Positions 1 to 12,232 are shown, numbered from the stretch's first letter. The stretch is DNA of 64,000 bases from Cycas panzhihuaensis (GCA_023213395.1 CM041465.1:93689741-93753740); one strand, 5' to 3'. Numbers and translations: made by a program. Notes: a model not told the origin generated them from the sequence alone.

Positions 1-2390
1 AGACCTTCTACCCAAGCAAGCCATGGCCATACGAAGGGAAGCAAACACCCTTATGATCGTGCCTCAGCCTGCTCCATCGGAATCCCTAATTCCGCTCTCC
101 GCAAAGAAGATCCCACATCTTCTTCCCTTGACTTAATGTGTTTTGCCCCATCAGCGTTGAAAGCTATTGGTACCTCACCACATTTGACGACGACGGGTCC
201 CATAGTGAGGATGAGGACCTTCCTCATCCTATTTCCTTCCTTCACGCTAGTGGGGGGCATTCATCTAGTTCTAGGTCTCCTCCTAGGACCCTTTTTGACA
301 TAGAGCCTGATCACTTTTACATGTCACATGTCATCACGCATGTCGATCATCAGGCTCCTAGATCTTCCTTTCCACCACCTTCCGCAGATGATGGCATTGA
401 GAGTTTCCCTTTTACTTTTTACGAGGGATCTCTCTCTGACTCTCCCTTAGAGTCCCTCAGGGATGTTGGGCAGCTTACAGGTCATACCGATCCTATCGCT
501 CCCATGCCATCTCACACCTCGTCCATTTGAAGTCAGGTCATCCATGGGGTGGACTACTTCGAGGATGATGAGGCTTTGCTGGAGCACTTAGCTGGCTCCA
601 TGCCCAGTTTACCTTTTGGTCACCACAAGCTTAGCCACCAAAAGATCTTAGCAATTGGGTCCACACTAGCTGACCCAATCCCTTCTTCCGTTTCCTCTCT
701 TCCTATCGATCTTGCCCCCCTCCATTTTGAGGAGGGGAATGCTATGTGCATGGGGGAAACTCAGGACATAGTCCTTGCCCTAGACAAGATCATTAAGGTA
801 GGGGCAGAATGTACTCTTGACGAAGTGAGGGAATACTCCCTTATATTCTAGGAATTCTGTGATGTGTTCACGTGGGACTATTCTGACATGAAGGGAATTG
901 ACCCCTTCATCATCACACATAACCTTACGACTATTCCTGATGCTCGTCACATGCGTCGAGCGGCGTCCCTCCACTGAAGCTCTCGACCAGGTTAAGATAG
1001 AGGTTGAGAAGCTTCTGGATACGGGACTTATTTCTTCCATCGATTACCCTAAGTGGGTATCGAATATCATTCCCATTGCCAAGAAGAATGAGACCATTTG
1101 CATATGTGTCGACTTCCACAACATAAACAATGCTTATCCTAAGGACAACTTTCCTCTCCCCTTTATTGATCAAATAATTGATCGTACAACTGGATTCGAA
1201 GTCATGTCCTGAATGGATGACTTCTCTAGCTAAAACCAAATCTAAATTTCTCCTGAAGACTGCCATAAGACGGCCTTCACTACGCCATGGGGTACCCTTG
1301 CCTACAAGGCAATGCCCTTTGGTCTCAAGAATGTAGGGGCTACTTATCAAACGGCCATGCATTTCATTTTTTATGACCTCATCAATAATATGTTGGAGGT
1401 CTTCATAGATGATATGATGGGCCTGTCACATACTAGAGCCCATCATCCCTCCGACTTATAGGCCATCTTCACACGATGCCACAAGTATCACGTTAGTTTG
1501 AACCTGCTCAAATACGTGTTTACCGTCACTTCAGGCAAACTCTTGGGTTTCCTTGTGTCCCAATAAGGAATCCAAATTGATTCAAAAAAAGTCAAGGCAA
1601 TCCTTGACATGCCACCGCCTAGAACCCAATGATAAATTAAGTCGTTTCTAGGTAGGCTTGGTTTTTGGAGGTGTTTCTTGGCAAACTTCACCATAAACGC
1701 CAAGCCTCTTATGAACCTATTAAAGAAAGGAGCCCCTTTTGTTTGGTCTGACAAGACCAAACAAGGAAGCTCTCATTTCTACTCCTACACTGGCGCCTCC
1801 TTGCTTTGATAGGCCCTTCATCTTATACATCTTGGCAACTGATGAATCCCTGGGCGCACATGCTCGCGCAGGAGGATGACTCAGGAACCGAGAGAGCTAT
1901 CTATTTCATTAGCTACACTCTTGTGCCTGCTGAGCTAAATTATTCTCCCGCTAAAAAAGAATACCTCTCCTTAGTCCATATGACTAAGAAGTTTAGGCAT
2001 TACCTGTTCAGCAATACAACCAAGGTGATCATTCAATCTGATCCCTTGCGTTACTTACTTACTCATTCGAATTTGATGGGTAGGGCAAGTCGCTGGGTCG
2101 TCCTGCTTCAAGAGTTTGACTTGTGAGTCATCAACAAGAAGTCGAAGAAGGGAATGATAGTAGCAGAACAATTAGCTAATGCTGCCATCCCCAATGCGAG
2201 TGGCGTTCCTGTTGACGACTCTTTCCCGAACGAGTCTATTTTGACCATCTAAGACACTTCCTCTCACCTGCTCACTGATAGTGAGTGGTATGGCAACATC
2301 GTGCGATATCTAACTCAGCAGGAATATCGCTTCAAAACGAGTCTAAACTACCATCTTGAGTTGTTTCTGTTCTTCCCAACCATGAGTAGA
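1..2390 (+). pseudogene. Ty3/gypsy reverse transcriptase-RNase H of element A, degenerate
   Basis: The RT copies element RNA into DNA and the RNase H removes the RNA strand. The poorly conserved protease-RT linker is at 138-530. A domain start VDYFEDDEALLEHLAG lies at about 550. RT block DYPKWVSNIIPIAKKN is at about 1040-1090, then a KTAF..PWGT..YKAMPFGLKN block, then the catalytic box VFIDDMMG near 1400 with both aspartates kept. RNase H (tether EAIYFISYTL, then DPLRYLLTH) spans about 1760-2130. The frame shifts near 950 and between 1700 and 1800, and is broken by stops such as TAG at 850, where element B has CAG. The pre-integrase spacer fades by 2390 and no integrase follows. It is a dead gene. 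Confidence 0.88.
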
Positions 2391-2963
2391 ATGGAAATTT
2401 AAGGTGGCTTTTTCATCTTCTTCTGGTTCCTTCTGCGAAATCTGTGTTCCCATATCCTCTCAGGAACTTGTCATCTTCCCATTTGGACATCCCCCAATCG
2501 GGGTGATGCCTTGGAGTATCGTTACTCTTTTCTTTTGCCTGATGTTTCCTTCACATATTCTGCTATGCTCCTCTGTGGACATACATATCACTTTATTTCT
2601 AACCTCAAACTTCTCTATCATCTCTACTTATGGTGGATGTGTGTGCTCCTGTTAGACATATAGCCATACATAGAAGGAAACACATGCATTTTACAACAAA
2701 ATACTTACAACAAAATATTTATAATAAAATATTTACAACATACAAAGTAAAGCATACATACTGTCTGCCACATGATATACACACCATTTCGTATCAAAAT
2801 AGGGTTCCAACTACCCCATATATATATACATCTAAAAAATAATATGTTACATCATACATGTAGGGAGCCGGTATCCTTGCAGGGGGGTACAATCATATAA
2901 GCCTATATATGACCCCCTGGAGGCCTGTGTTTTCCCATCAACATCAAATGTACATCTCCTACA
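2391..2963. other. Non-coding spacer of element A between RNase H and the antisense gene
   Basis: This stretch aligns with about 28640-29300 of element B (shared start CTAAACTACCATC at 2342 and 28612). Frames differ between the copies, so I see no conserved protein. 2690-2860 is AT-rich. Confidence 0.5.
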
Positions 2964-3179
2964 CTACTGCTGCCCTGCTCCTAGGGTGCCATCTCCTGGT
3001 CTGTGTGATCCCTCTCCTGAGGATCACATCCCTCTGAGGCTCCTCTTGGGCCTTCGCGAGCTACTTACCTCACTTCCCTCGTCGTGTGGTTGTCTTAGGG
3101 TCGTAGCTGCTGTGTGGATGTACGTCCTGCTCCTGCTCGACCTTAATGCCATCTAGGCCACCAGTTGATCGTATTAGGC

Positions 3180-3377
3180 CTAGATATGATCCCTCTCTCC
3201 CCGGAGTCCCTCCTCTGTTGCCCTGAGGTGCTCCTCTAATACCACTATCTGGACCCTGCTCTCTATATCTCCACCTGCTCTGCCCTGAGCCTCTAGGGCC
3301 TGGACCCATCTACGTAGCTCATTTTGCTCGCCCATAGCCTCGTCGAGCTCTCGTTGTAGCTGTCCCCTAAATGCCAT
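3180..3377 (-). other. Coiled-coil tail of the antisense PMD protein, element A
   Basis: This 66-residue stretch is rich in E, R, L and Q with heptad-like spacing, for example QRELDEAMGEQNELRRWVQALE. The element B counterpart (about 29530-29760) has the same frame and the shared core LEAQGxAGGD followed by VLEExL. The tail may mediate self-association; this is inference from composition. Confidence 0.55.
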
Positions 3378-5018
3378 ATGCTCTTGGGACTCTACAGCTT
3401 AGATGTCTCTCACCCTCGCCAGTGGGGTGAATGCCTCCATGTGGGCACCTGCCGACCTAGGTGCATCCTCTACCTGGATGGGCAGTTACCCCTCTGTGTA
3501 TACCTGAGGGAACATTTCCCTCACCATAGCCTCTACTAGCCGTCCGATGTCTACAGTACTTGCCAATGCAACATGCCGTGTGTCAGTAAATATCCCACTG
3601 TATACCATGATCAAAATCAAATCAAGCATCTACCTAGATGTCAAGCGACTAAGGAAATGGTTAGACCTCACCTGCCATGGTTGCTGGCTCCTCTGCTCGT
3701 TGGACATCATCTCCTCTTGGCTCTCTACCAGTTGTGGGTACCTCGTCCTTGGGTACCTCCTCTACCTCGGCCTCTCTCCTCGCAGGGACAGGCTCGACCC
3801 TCACCTCCCTAGATCTCCTCATGATCTGTAGTCTGCGGGCCCTAGTCACGGGCCCCCTGCTCTTATCTGGCACCCCTGATAGGCCTACCTCTCCTCCGGT
3901 AACCCTGGATGGACCCTCTGCTCCTCCTACTGTCCCTGAAGGAGATGCCTCTCCTGTAGGTCGTGACGGGCTGGCCCCGTCTCCCCCATCATCACCACCA
4001 CCATCATCATCATCATCTATGGGTGCTCCTACTCTGCCTACCTCATCATCACTCTCCCACCTCAGTGTCCTGTATAGCTCTACTATATAGTCTGTCAGGA
4101 TAAGGAGGTCCAACGATGTCGCCTCTACCGACCTCTAGATGTGGGCCTGGTCCTCTGTCCCTCTGAGCCGAGTCTGCCACCTGTGGACCATCGAGGCCCA
4201 CTCCGCTATGGGGTATAGTCCCACCCGCTGGTGCCACTACCGCAAAATGGTCGAAAAACTAGCACTGCAGCAACGTACTGTATGATAACCCCCCTCTGTC
4301 GGTCGTCCAGATGGTGTCTAGCTGCGCGATGAGGTTTACCGCTACCAGGGTGGCCCAATCCATCCTCTCGCCAGCCTCGTAGTGGCACACTGCATCTATC
4401 CAGCCACCTGGTATCTCCCTATAGTTCTACTTCTAGGAAATCTGAAACAGAACGCACAGTATGATCAGTTTCCTCACCCGAGGAATCTGTGACATCAGCA
4501 TAGTTTGGAGGGGAACTCCCCTCCACTCCCACCTGTCAGCCCCTATGAAGAATAGGGTTGCCTCTCTATGTGTTGCCTTAGTGCTAGGCAGTGCTCCCAA
4601 CCTTCTGGGTCTCGATCCTGGGGTACCCCAGTCTGCGGATATCTCTTGGTGTAATTGTCACATCTCCTACCTAAGGCAAGTGGAATACGTGCCTTTGTCG
4701 ATCCCAATGTGACACGATATCCACTAGCAGTCTCTGGTCCGATGCAAACTGAGGTGTCTTCAAGGCCTTGTATAGGCCACACCTCCACAGGGCCATCTTG
4801 TCCTCTTGGGACATCATCTCTATATAACTCAGCATCGCCATGCCGATGTTTTCACAATTATCCATCGCAATAACTGCTTACAATCACCAAAAATCAATCA
4901 AGGTTAGCCTCCTAGTAGTCATCTATGCTCCTGGCTATCTCTCTGCTTTTCCTGCCTGAAGTCTGGGGGCCGGTTGGCCCCTCTTTTATTTTTTCTAATT
5001 TTCTGCTTGCGTACCATG

Positions 5019-5046
5019 CTAAACTTAGCAGTACCGCTAAGTTTAG
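5019..5046. repeat. Perfect 11-bp inverted repeat in the intron of the antisense gene (element A)
   Basis: Arms CTAAACTTAGC (5019-5029) and GCTAAGTTTAG (5036-5046) are perfect reverse complements around a 6-nt spacer. The same site in element B (31372-31399) has 9-bp perfect arms, and related repeats lie in the LTRs. Confidence 0.85.
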
Positions 5047-5545
5047 AATGGGTCCCACGACGATCGGGGGATCCCACATCTATGATCGTGGCACCGCAAT
5101 CTTGTCTGCAGTACGAACGGTGACCCCCCTAAAAAGGAGGGTTTCTACCCAGAAAATCATAAAATTTGTTGTGGTGGGCCCCCGTGGGGCCCACCAAGAC
5201 CAGGGCTCCCTAATGCCCAGGTCCCTGCCTCTTTCTGGGTCCAATTCAGACTCCGAGAGGCATCTAATTTTCTATAAGGGGCACAAAAAATGCATTAAAA
5301 ACTATAAAATATAATATTTTTCAAACTTTGAAATGGGGAAGGTTTTGCGAGATCCACTCACTAGATCTGGCCTGGCCATTGCCATCTCGTCTCGTTGGTC
5401 CTGCTGACTCTCATCGTACTCTGATTTGACAGTCGGATCATCCCTCGCATGCCTCTAAAGTTGGGCAGTGCTCTGCTTCATAAGTAAATAGATCTGGTTT
5501 CACACGAGAGTCGGTGAAAATGAATCTGGTTTTCATTCGATTTCC

Positions 5546-5552
5546 TTATATA
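5546..5552 (-). promoter_or_regulatory. TATA box for the antisense PMD gene (element A)
   Basis: The minus strand reads CCTATATAAGG. It lies 161 nt upstream of the proposed ATG at 5385. In element B the same box lies at 31894-31900, 160 nt upstream of its ATG. Conservation of sequence and spacing supports a promoter; the start site itself is not shown. Confidence 0.5.
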
Positions 5553-5559
5553 GGTGGGG

Positions 5560-6079
5560 GCCCCGACGGGCACTTCTTCCGTTCTAGACCCTGCGGTAGC
5601 CGTTGGGACTGTCCCATTTCTCTGATCACCTTTGCCTTCTGGCCTTGTCGCCCGTGGTGCTCTATTAGTGCCCTTTTTGCCCTCTCTTGTAAGGGCATTT
5701 ATAGTGCCTCATTATTGCACTCTTTCCAGGGCCCTTCTGCATCGTTTTATGTGTCACTCCTGTGCATGCCTGAGTTTATACTCGTTTGGCTCATTTCACC
5801 ACCCTGGACTCGTTTCTACAACCCTTTCTTGCTCCTGGGATCCCCAAAGGAAATGCTCCCTCGTCTGAGGGCATATTTTGCTTCTTAAAGCAACCTTTGG
5901 CACTCCAGGGCGTCTTTTCTCTGCCTGCTCCTAGACGGTGGTCGGACTGCTTACTCTTATCCTTGGGTAACCTCATTACTAGGTCCTCCTACCCTTCGCG
6001 GCCCCCTTTTTGCTTGCTATTTGAGTTTTTCTTTTCATTTCGTCACTATTTACTTGCTGCCAGGATTTAGTGTTCATAC
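5560..6079. other. Spacer between antisense promoter and aRNH, element A
   Basis: Open frames exist on the plus strand, but their counterparts in element B (31901-32459) shift frame repeatedly, so the block is probably non-coding. It may hold regulatory DNA for both flanking genes. Confidence 0.45.
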
Positions 6080-6502
6080 ATGTCTCTTTACATTTTTACC
6101 GATGGTAGAAGCTGCGGTAACCCCAGGCCTTCTGCCACAGCATGGATTCTTTGCAGCCCCTTTGGACATGACTTCTTACATTTTGGGGTCTTTCTTCTTG
6201 AGGCAACCAATAACGAAGCTGAGTACATGACCGTTATTGAAGCCCTTACCGATGCTCTCTGTTTCCATCACAGATCCATCGTGTTGCTTTGTGATTCTCA
6301 GGTCATGGTGTCCTATCTCACCCAGGTTTACTAGGTGTGATGCCCTCACCTGAGAACCCTCGCATCAGCTACCAGATCTCTCCTAGCCTGTTTCTCATCA
6401 GTAGATATCTAGTACATCCCTCGGGACCTCAATGCTAAGGCAGACAGCCTCGTCTGCCTCATCCTTAAGTATCGCCTTCCTCTTCTTAGCGATCGCCTTT
6501 GA
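6080..6502 (+). pseudogene. Free-standing archaeal-type RNase H (aRNH) of element A
   Basis: The product would cleave RNA in RNA/DNA hybrids. The frame begins at its own ATG, shared with element B, immediately before YIFTDGRSCGNPRP. The four catalytic acidic residues are visible: D in FTDG, E in NNEAEYM, D in LLCDSQVMV and D in NAKADSL. The frame stays the same to the TGA at 6500-6502, giving about 140 codons. Three in-frame stops interrupt it, after LTQVY, two codons later, and before YIPRDLN; each is explicable as a C-to-T change of CAG, CAA or CGA. It lies about 4 kb downstream of the RT-linked RNase H, with the antisense gene between them, unlike the usual Tat order. Confidence 0.82.
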
Positions 6503-6853
6503 GGCGTGCCTAGCTAGTCTGTGCTCGAGTCTCTGATCACTGTTAGTTTGATGTCCTTATTTAGTTCGCTGGATGCCCTGTTATCACTTGTTGCACTTCA
6601 GCAATAGGGGGGCATCCCCTTCATCTGCTCTATTCGCTTGCAGGTCGATGCTTGGACGATGCGTAGGCAGCCCCTATGTTATCCTTGTATCTGTCTCCCT
6701 TGTCCACGCATTCCGCCACGACACTCACCAACACCCTTAGTCCATATGTTATTCATTATTGCTTCTATATACATATATGCATGTTCTACTGATGTCTTTA
6801 GTTGTCAATATTCGTCATCACGTCACGCTTCCGAGCAGTGAGGCTCTGCTGCC
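6503..6853. other. Non-coding 3' region of element A before the polypurine tract
   Basis: No domain is recognisable in six frames. The element B counterpart is about 32875-33282. Confidence 0.45.
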
Positions 6854-6863
6854 AAGGGGATAG
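6854..6863 (+). promoter_or_regulatory. Polypurine tract of element A
   Basis: AAGGGGATAG directly precedes the LTR start TGTTTCC. Element B has AAGGGGGTAG in the same place. It primes plus-strand DNA synthesis in LTR retroelements. Confidence 0.75.
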
Positions 6864-9485
6864 TGTTTCCCAGCTACTGGGAATGGACTCGAGACACATC
6901 GACCCAGGTATGTTCAGGTATACGTTCTCACTTCTCCTTGCTCGTGCTTGATTGAGATTATTTAGCGTAGACTACTTGACATATGCTTGCCTGTATGCAT
7001 TGGTTCTCTGCCTGATCATATTGCATGTGCTTACGGCACATCGCTAGCCTATGACGACTCACAATGGGGGTATTCCTCAGTGAATGCTACACCCCATATA
7101 GTGCACAGCCACCCACTCCATATCCACGACCTCTCAGGATATTTCAGCCAATCATGTTTGCCCATGTTATGACATTTTGCTCATGTTGCAGTCTCCTCCA
7201 AGTCCGGTTAATCCCTTAGTTGAGACCCATTTTACTGTTTTAGCTACTTGCCCATCATCTAGATATTTCCCCTAGTTGTTTTAGGCTTAATTTACCCTTA
7301 GTGATAGCTCTAAAGCCTTTATTTCTGCTCTTTTTATCTTTTTTTTGCTGTTAGTCTGGTACCACTGTAAACTTAGCAGTACCACAGTCTTTGTCGCGGT
7401 ACCACCAGGTTTACCGTGGTACAACTGTTTGAATTTCAAAAAAGAAAACTACGCGACAGTTTCCACTTTTTCACAGAATTGCTGTGTGGCGCCTATCCAT
7501 TTGCGTCGCCCTGACATCCCCAACATTCACCTACAGTGAACAAGGGATAAAGGGATTTTTCCTCTTTATTTTTTAAGATCTTTTGTTCATTTTTAGAATT
7601 TTTTACTGAATTTTCATAGAAAAACATACCCAACATTCACAGAAATTTGCTACAAGGAAGGATACATTGCTGCAAGCTAGATTCCAGGGACCATTACTGC
7701 CCCCCATAGCTCCAAACAGTAGGCTTTACATCTTCTTGTAGGTGACCAAGGCTTCAAGGAGGATTACTACCAAAAGCTCTCTAAAAAGACCAACTACCAA
7801 GGCCTCAAACTTATAAGGACATTTTCACACTTCTCTCTTTTCTAAAACTTGCCACTATTATCCACCAAATGTTGGTTATCTCTGCTATTTTTAACAGGAA
7901 ATTTATGTTTAGTTCTTCCACAACAAGATACTCTCTACTTCTACTTTACAATTTGTGTTGTTTCTTCATGTTTTGGTGAATAAACTTTTAGTTTTTGTAC
8001 CTTCATGTTATTGTGCTTAATTAGCATTACTTCCTTATTATTTTTTTGAAATATTATTGCTTCTCCCAATCATCCCAACCAACCCATTCTTAGGTGGCTG
8101 TTACAAAGGGGTAACACAAAGAGGATTTGAGGGAGGAAGGTGGGGTCCCGTCCCCCTTGTTGTCCTTCTCCCCAAGGTTTCTGTCCCTTATTCTCTTTCC
8201 CTTTGTCTTTAGTACCTTCCTAGGAATCAGGTTAAGGGAGGTTTGGGAATCCAGTCTCGAAGCTAAAACCAGCATTGGCAACCCATTACCACGCCAGTTC
8301 TAGGAATTCCATCCGTCAGTTTTGGGCCCTGCATAAGCCCCAAATCCTTTCCTTACCGGTTAATAGTTTGCCATTCACCCAACCCAACAATTTATTGTTT
8401 ATAGCATCTCGTCCCTTAGGCATCTGCATACCTTTCCATTACTCTCTTCTTTCTCACTGTTTGCTATCCCGTGACCTTGTTATGGGCCCGTTCCCCTTTT
8501 CCAAGTTCCGTGGAGATTCTTTGTAGGTGAGTTAGCCATTCTAAGACTATACTCTTCTCTTTTTTGGGTGTCACTTGTGGTATGCATTTGCGGGAGATTT
8601 TGTTACATATTGTTACTTTACATTATTACATATTGATGCTTAGCTTAGTTTTAGGTAGTTCCATTTGAGTTTAGCATCTATACTCGGTCTATTTTGTGGC
8701 CCCTCTTCTAAGAGGGAGGTACTCACCTAACTTGCTTGCAGGATCTCACATTGGTAGAGCTGCGCATGGAACGAAACCTATTGTAAGTTGGTTCTGCATG
8801 TAGTGCATTGCTTGTTATTTCCCACTTTTTGCTTCTTTTCTGCTTTCTATTTTTACATGTTTAAGGGGAGGTAAGTTAGCCCCTCTTCGATTGCTTACGA
8901 CAACTATCGCCAACCGATATCGCATGCACAACAAGCAGAGCAGAAAAGAGGGAGAACTAAAGGGACGAGCAGCACTCCACTCGGATGCCGAATCTAGGTA
9001 CTTTTCTCATTCCCTACATATCTCCTTTACACCATTGTCTTTTATGCACATGCTTGTATAGTTAGCAATGTGTAAAGAATTAAAAAGGGAAAAAGGAATA
9101 TGTGTTTGCCTTACATTGTTTTATCTATCGGTTAGCTTAGCATAGTTAGATCGTTTACATTGTGTTAGAGCTACCCGTGTTTTATCCCCTTTTAGCCTAC
9201 ACCTAGATGCTATTTTACCTGCCTTCCCACTTCGTTGCCTTCTCATTTCTTTGAGAAGACGTAACATGCCAGGTGCTTTCTCCTCTTCCCGGCCATCCGA
9301 GGGGTAAAAAGGCCTCGCTTTGCATGGCTACCTAGAAGCAACCAGGCACCTCTGCAGTTCTGAATCCACGCTCTGGTGCACGAACGCCCTACAAGGTGAA
9401 GTCCTTGCTGTTTAGTTTAATTTAGCTTTGCACATTTCACTCCCTTTGCTAAACGTAAGGACACCACCCCGTGGCAAGCGTTTCA
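6864..9485 (+). repeat. 3' LTR of element A (2.6 kb)
   Basis: It starts TGTTTCCCAGCTACTGGGAA, matching the starts of both LTRs of element B, and ends CACCCCGTGG...TTTCA, which aligns with the B ends (CATCCCGTAGACGTGATTC). It shares scattered blocks with B, including the TAAACTT inverted repeat and the ACCCCTC/GGGAGG box near 8700. It is clearly diverged from B, so A and B are distinct lineages or old copies. Confidence 0.8.
7359..7422. repeat. Inverted repeat in the LTR of element A
   Basis: Arms GTACCACTGTAAAC (7359-7372) and GTTTACCGTGGTAC (7409-7422) pair at 13 of 14 positions. It contains TAAACTTAGCAGTACC, also present in the antisense-gene palindrome at 5020-5035. Confidence 0.7.
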
Positions 9486-10107
<622 letters not shown>

Positions 10108-10630
10108 GTAGTTATTCATATATTAATAACATCGTTTAATTAATATATAATATATTTTATTAGGAATCTAATACCACATTATATTGTTCATAGTCCAAAT
10201 TAAATCTTAATCATAAGGACATTATATTAGTATTGGTAAAGGATACATGTGTATTATATTCATAGTTAGTAATTAAATATATATATTTATTTATAATGAT
10301 ATATCTATTTCCTCATAGTATTCTTTATTAGTGATGAAGAGTGTGTAGGCAATTACTTCAATAATCAAATAGTAGAGTCATTACAAGTTATCTGCAGCTT
10401 GTGTTTGTATATACTTATATATTATAAGTAACTTAACTTACATAACCTTTAAAAATCAAAGTACTATCTTAGTTTGTTAATTATTAGGTAATAGGGGGGT
10501 ATTATAATAGTGAAGAGCACTACAGCTTATTTTTACAATTCTTATATTATATTTCATATATACATGTTCAATTAAACTAATAGTTAACCAATCTTGTCAT
10601 TGTATATGAGTGTGGTTTACCTGAGATACA
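10108..10630. other. AT-rich flank, possibly the decayed 5' LTR of element C
   Basis: No coding domain is visible. At 10633-10647 a degraded primer-binding-site-like sequence (TAGTATTATCAAGC, compare TGGTATCAGAGC) follows ACA at 10628-10630. A 5' LTR of C would end here, but I could not align it convincingly with the 3' LTR fragment at 20637. Confidence 0.3.
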
Positions 10631-10704
10631 TCTAGTATTATCAAGCAAGATCGATTATGGGTCAACCAATCATGACAGAAAAATAGTGGAATCATACTTA
10701 CACC

Positions 10705-11621
10705 ATGATTAAAATAATGAACATTAAAGATATGGTATTCAAAACTGTTCAAAAAGATATTGTCAAACCGATCACTCAAGCAGTCCACAATATAGTCCAA
10801 ACATCAAATACTCTCTTGAATCATACTTTACACCAAATTTTGGATAAACTAACAATTATAGTGATAAGTAGAAAGGAGGATATGATTGTGCTAGATTCAA
10901 AAGATGAAGCAATGAGTCGTTAATCATATATTAGACATGAAACTATAAGAAATCATCTAGGGCCTCAGATATATCTAATTAATTTTGAAAATGAGGCCAT
11001 AAGAAAGTATCTTAATGAATACCGAAATTTAACTCCTAAAGAACAAAAGATAGTGGGTTTTCAAGTATACTTCAACTACTTACAAAGTATTTAAACACAA
11101 AAAAAGAAAATTTAAAAAAAATTAGTATACAACATTTTAGTATGGAGCAAAAATTACATGAGCCAAGAGTGTGGATACAACAAATGGAAAACTACTTTTG
11201 CTTAATAGAGATTAAGCTAGCAAAGCAATTTTTGTTAGCCACCCTACACATGGATGGGATAGCATATGAATGATGGAAGTGTCTTAAACAAACCTCTTTT
11301 TAGACTCAACTTTCAACCTAGAAAGAATTTGTGCATTTATTCATCTAACAGTTTGAGACTGTATCTAATCGTGATTATGAGCTATAAAGATTAAAACAAA
11401 CAGGATTTGTGGAAGAATATAATGTAGCATTCATAAAATTAAGTTATATTTTAGAAGATATTCCCATGAATCGACTTATCCAATTATATATAGATGGCTT
11501 AACCATTGAAATTCAAGTGGATGTCAAGATTCAAGAACCTCAGGATCTGAATAAAGTAATACGACTTGCCAAAATACATGAAGGAAAGGTTAATGAATTA
11601 CAAAAAACAAGAACAAGACCC
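10705..11621 (+). pseudogene. gag of element C, truncated by insertion of element D
   Basis: Gag forms the virus-like particle. The retrotransposon-gag core is readable at about 11140-11620: SMEQKLHEPRVWIQQMENYF, then FIQQFETVSNRDYEL and EEYNVAFIKLSYILEDIP. The upstream part (10705-10920) is AT-rich and only weakly gag-like. Frames break near 10920 and at stops such as TGA at 11271 in place of the expected Trp. The coding region is cut at 11621 by the LTR of element D; the zinc knuckle reappears beyond it at about 17040. Confidence 0.65.
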
Positions 11622-12232
11622 TGTTGAGAAGACAAGGTCCTAATCCTTAAACCACCACCAAGATCTAAACTATTCTTACAACTAGTTACAAAAATTGAAA
11701 CTTAAAATTACATGCAAGTTCTTAAACTAGAGATAAAATAATAAAATAAACAAGAAAGCCAAGCATCACAAATACACCTAATATAACATGGTAGAACCCC
11801 AACAATGTGCTAGGGAAACATCTACACAAGAAAGGTATCGATCTTTATTATTGTAGAATGGAGAAAATGTACATAATCATGTAGCAGAGTGCTCACAGTA
11901 ACAATAACCAACCGGCCCACTCACAGTACATTAAACACAATCAACATGAATAAAAAATACCCTAAATCTAGGTACATGAGAGGGTAATCCAAGGTATAAA
12001 TCTTGATCATAGAATCAAGGGTAATTTTAATGAACGACCTTGATTCTCTTTATAATTTAATATACTTTCAGTGCTAAATTTTTGGGTAGGGGGCTCCCGC
12101 CCTCCATACCCCCCTAGCTAAGGGGGGCTCCTACCCCTTTTGGAACCCCCTTGAGGAAGGTTTGGGGGGAAACTGCACTGCCAATGTGTCAAAATTTTAG
12201 CCTCCTAACCATTATTGTCACATTACCCAATA
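11622..12232 (-). repeat. 3' LTR of element D (left end)
   Basis: Plus strand starts TGTTGAGAAGACAAGG and ends TTACCCAATA. It is about 611 bp against 646 bp for the other LTR, which has an extra block near 16760-16790. Confidence 0.92.

Larger units (their letters stand above)
2964..5385 (-). pseudogene. Antisense plant mobile domain (PMD) protein gene of element A
   Basis: This gene runs against the element's pol gene. The minus strand reads a first exon of eight codons (ATG at 5383-5385), a GTGAGT donor at 5356-5361, an intron to about 4874, then NIGMAMLSYIEMMSQEDK, RLLVDIVSHWD and the hallmark RHVFHLP followed, after a stop, by GDVTITPRDIRRL. That last block matches the FHLPxGExTITxxDVxxL signature of PMD proteins, a family known in host genes (MAIN/MAIL type) and in Ty3/gypsy elements. 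Next come NYREIPGGW, DRGGLSYSTLLQC and EWASMVHRWQTRL, an acidic low-complexity linker (near 4000), a coiled coil with LEAQGRAGGD (about 3180-3377), and an end at GSHRPGDGTLGAGQQ before a TAG (2964-2966). The element B copy matches in the same frame to the same end. Stops and frame breaks show decay. Its function in the element is unknown. Confidence 0.72.
1..9485 (+). mobile_element. Element A: Tat-like Ty3/gypsy LTR retrotransposon, 5' part outside the window
   Basis: In order: protease-RT linker, RT, RNase H (1-2390), an antisense PMD gene (2964-5385), a second archaeal-type RNase H (6080-6502), a polypurine tract and a 3' LTR. The same order and non-coding blocks recur in element B (20763-36381), which fixes the limits: position 1 aligns with about 27080 of B. 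The Tat clade is known for a second RNase H and for extra open frames; assignment to Tat is inferred from this and from the primer-binding site of B. No integrase domain was found. The right end is TTTCA at 9481-9485, directly followed by a microsatellite. Confidence 0.8.

Noticed and set aside
4388-4440. Short intron (about 36 nt) in the antisense PMD gene, between GTGAGG and TTTCAG
   Set aside because: Too short for a plant intron, and the frame reads through in both copies with similar residues (RKLI..C.LF).
5514-6070. Plus-strand open frames between the antisense promoter and aRNH
   Set aside because: Element B (31765-32369) has open frames too, but alignment requires repeated frame changes, so protein-level conservation is not supported.
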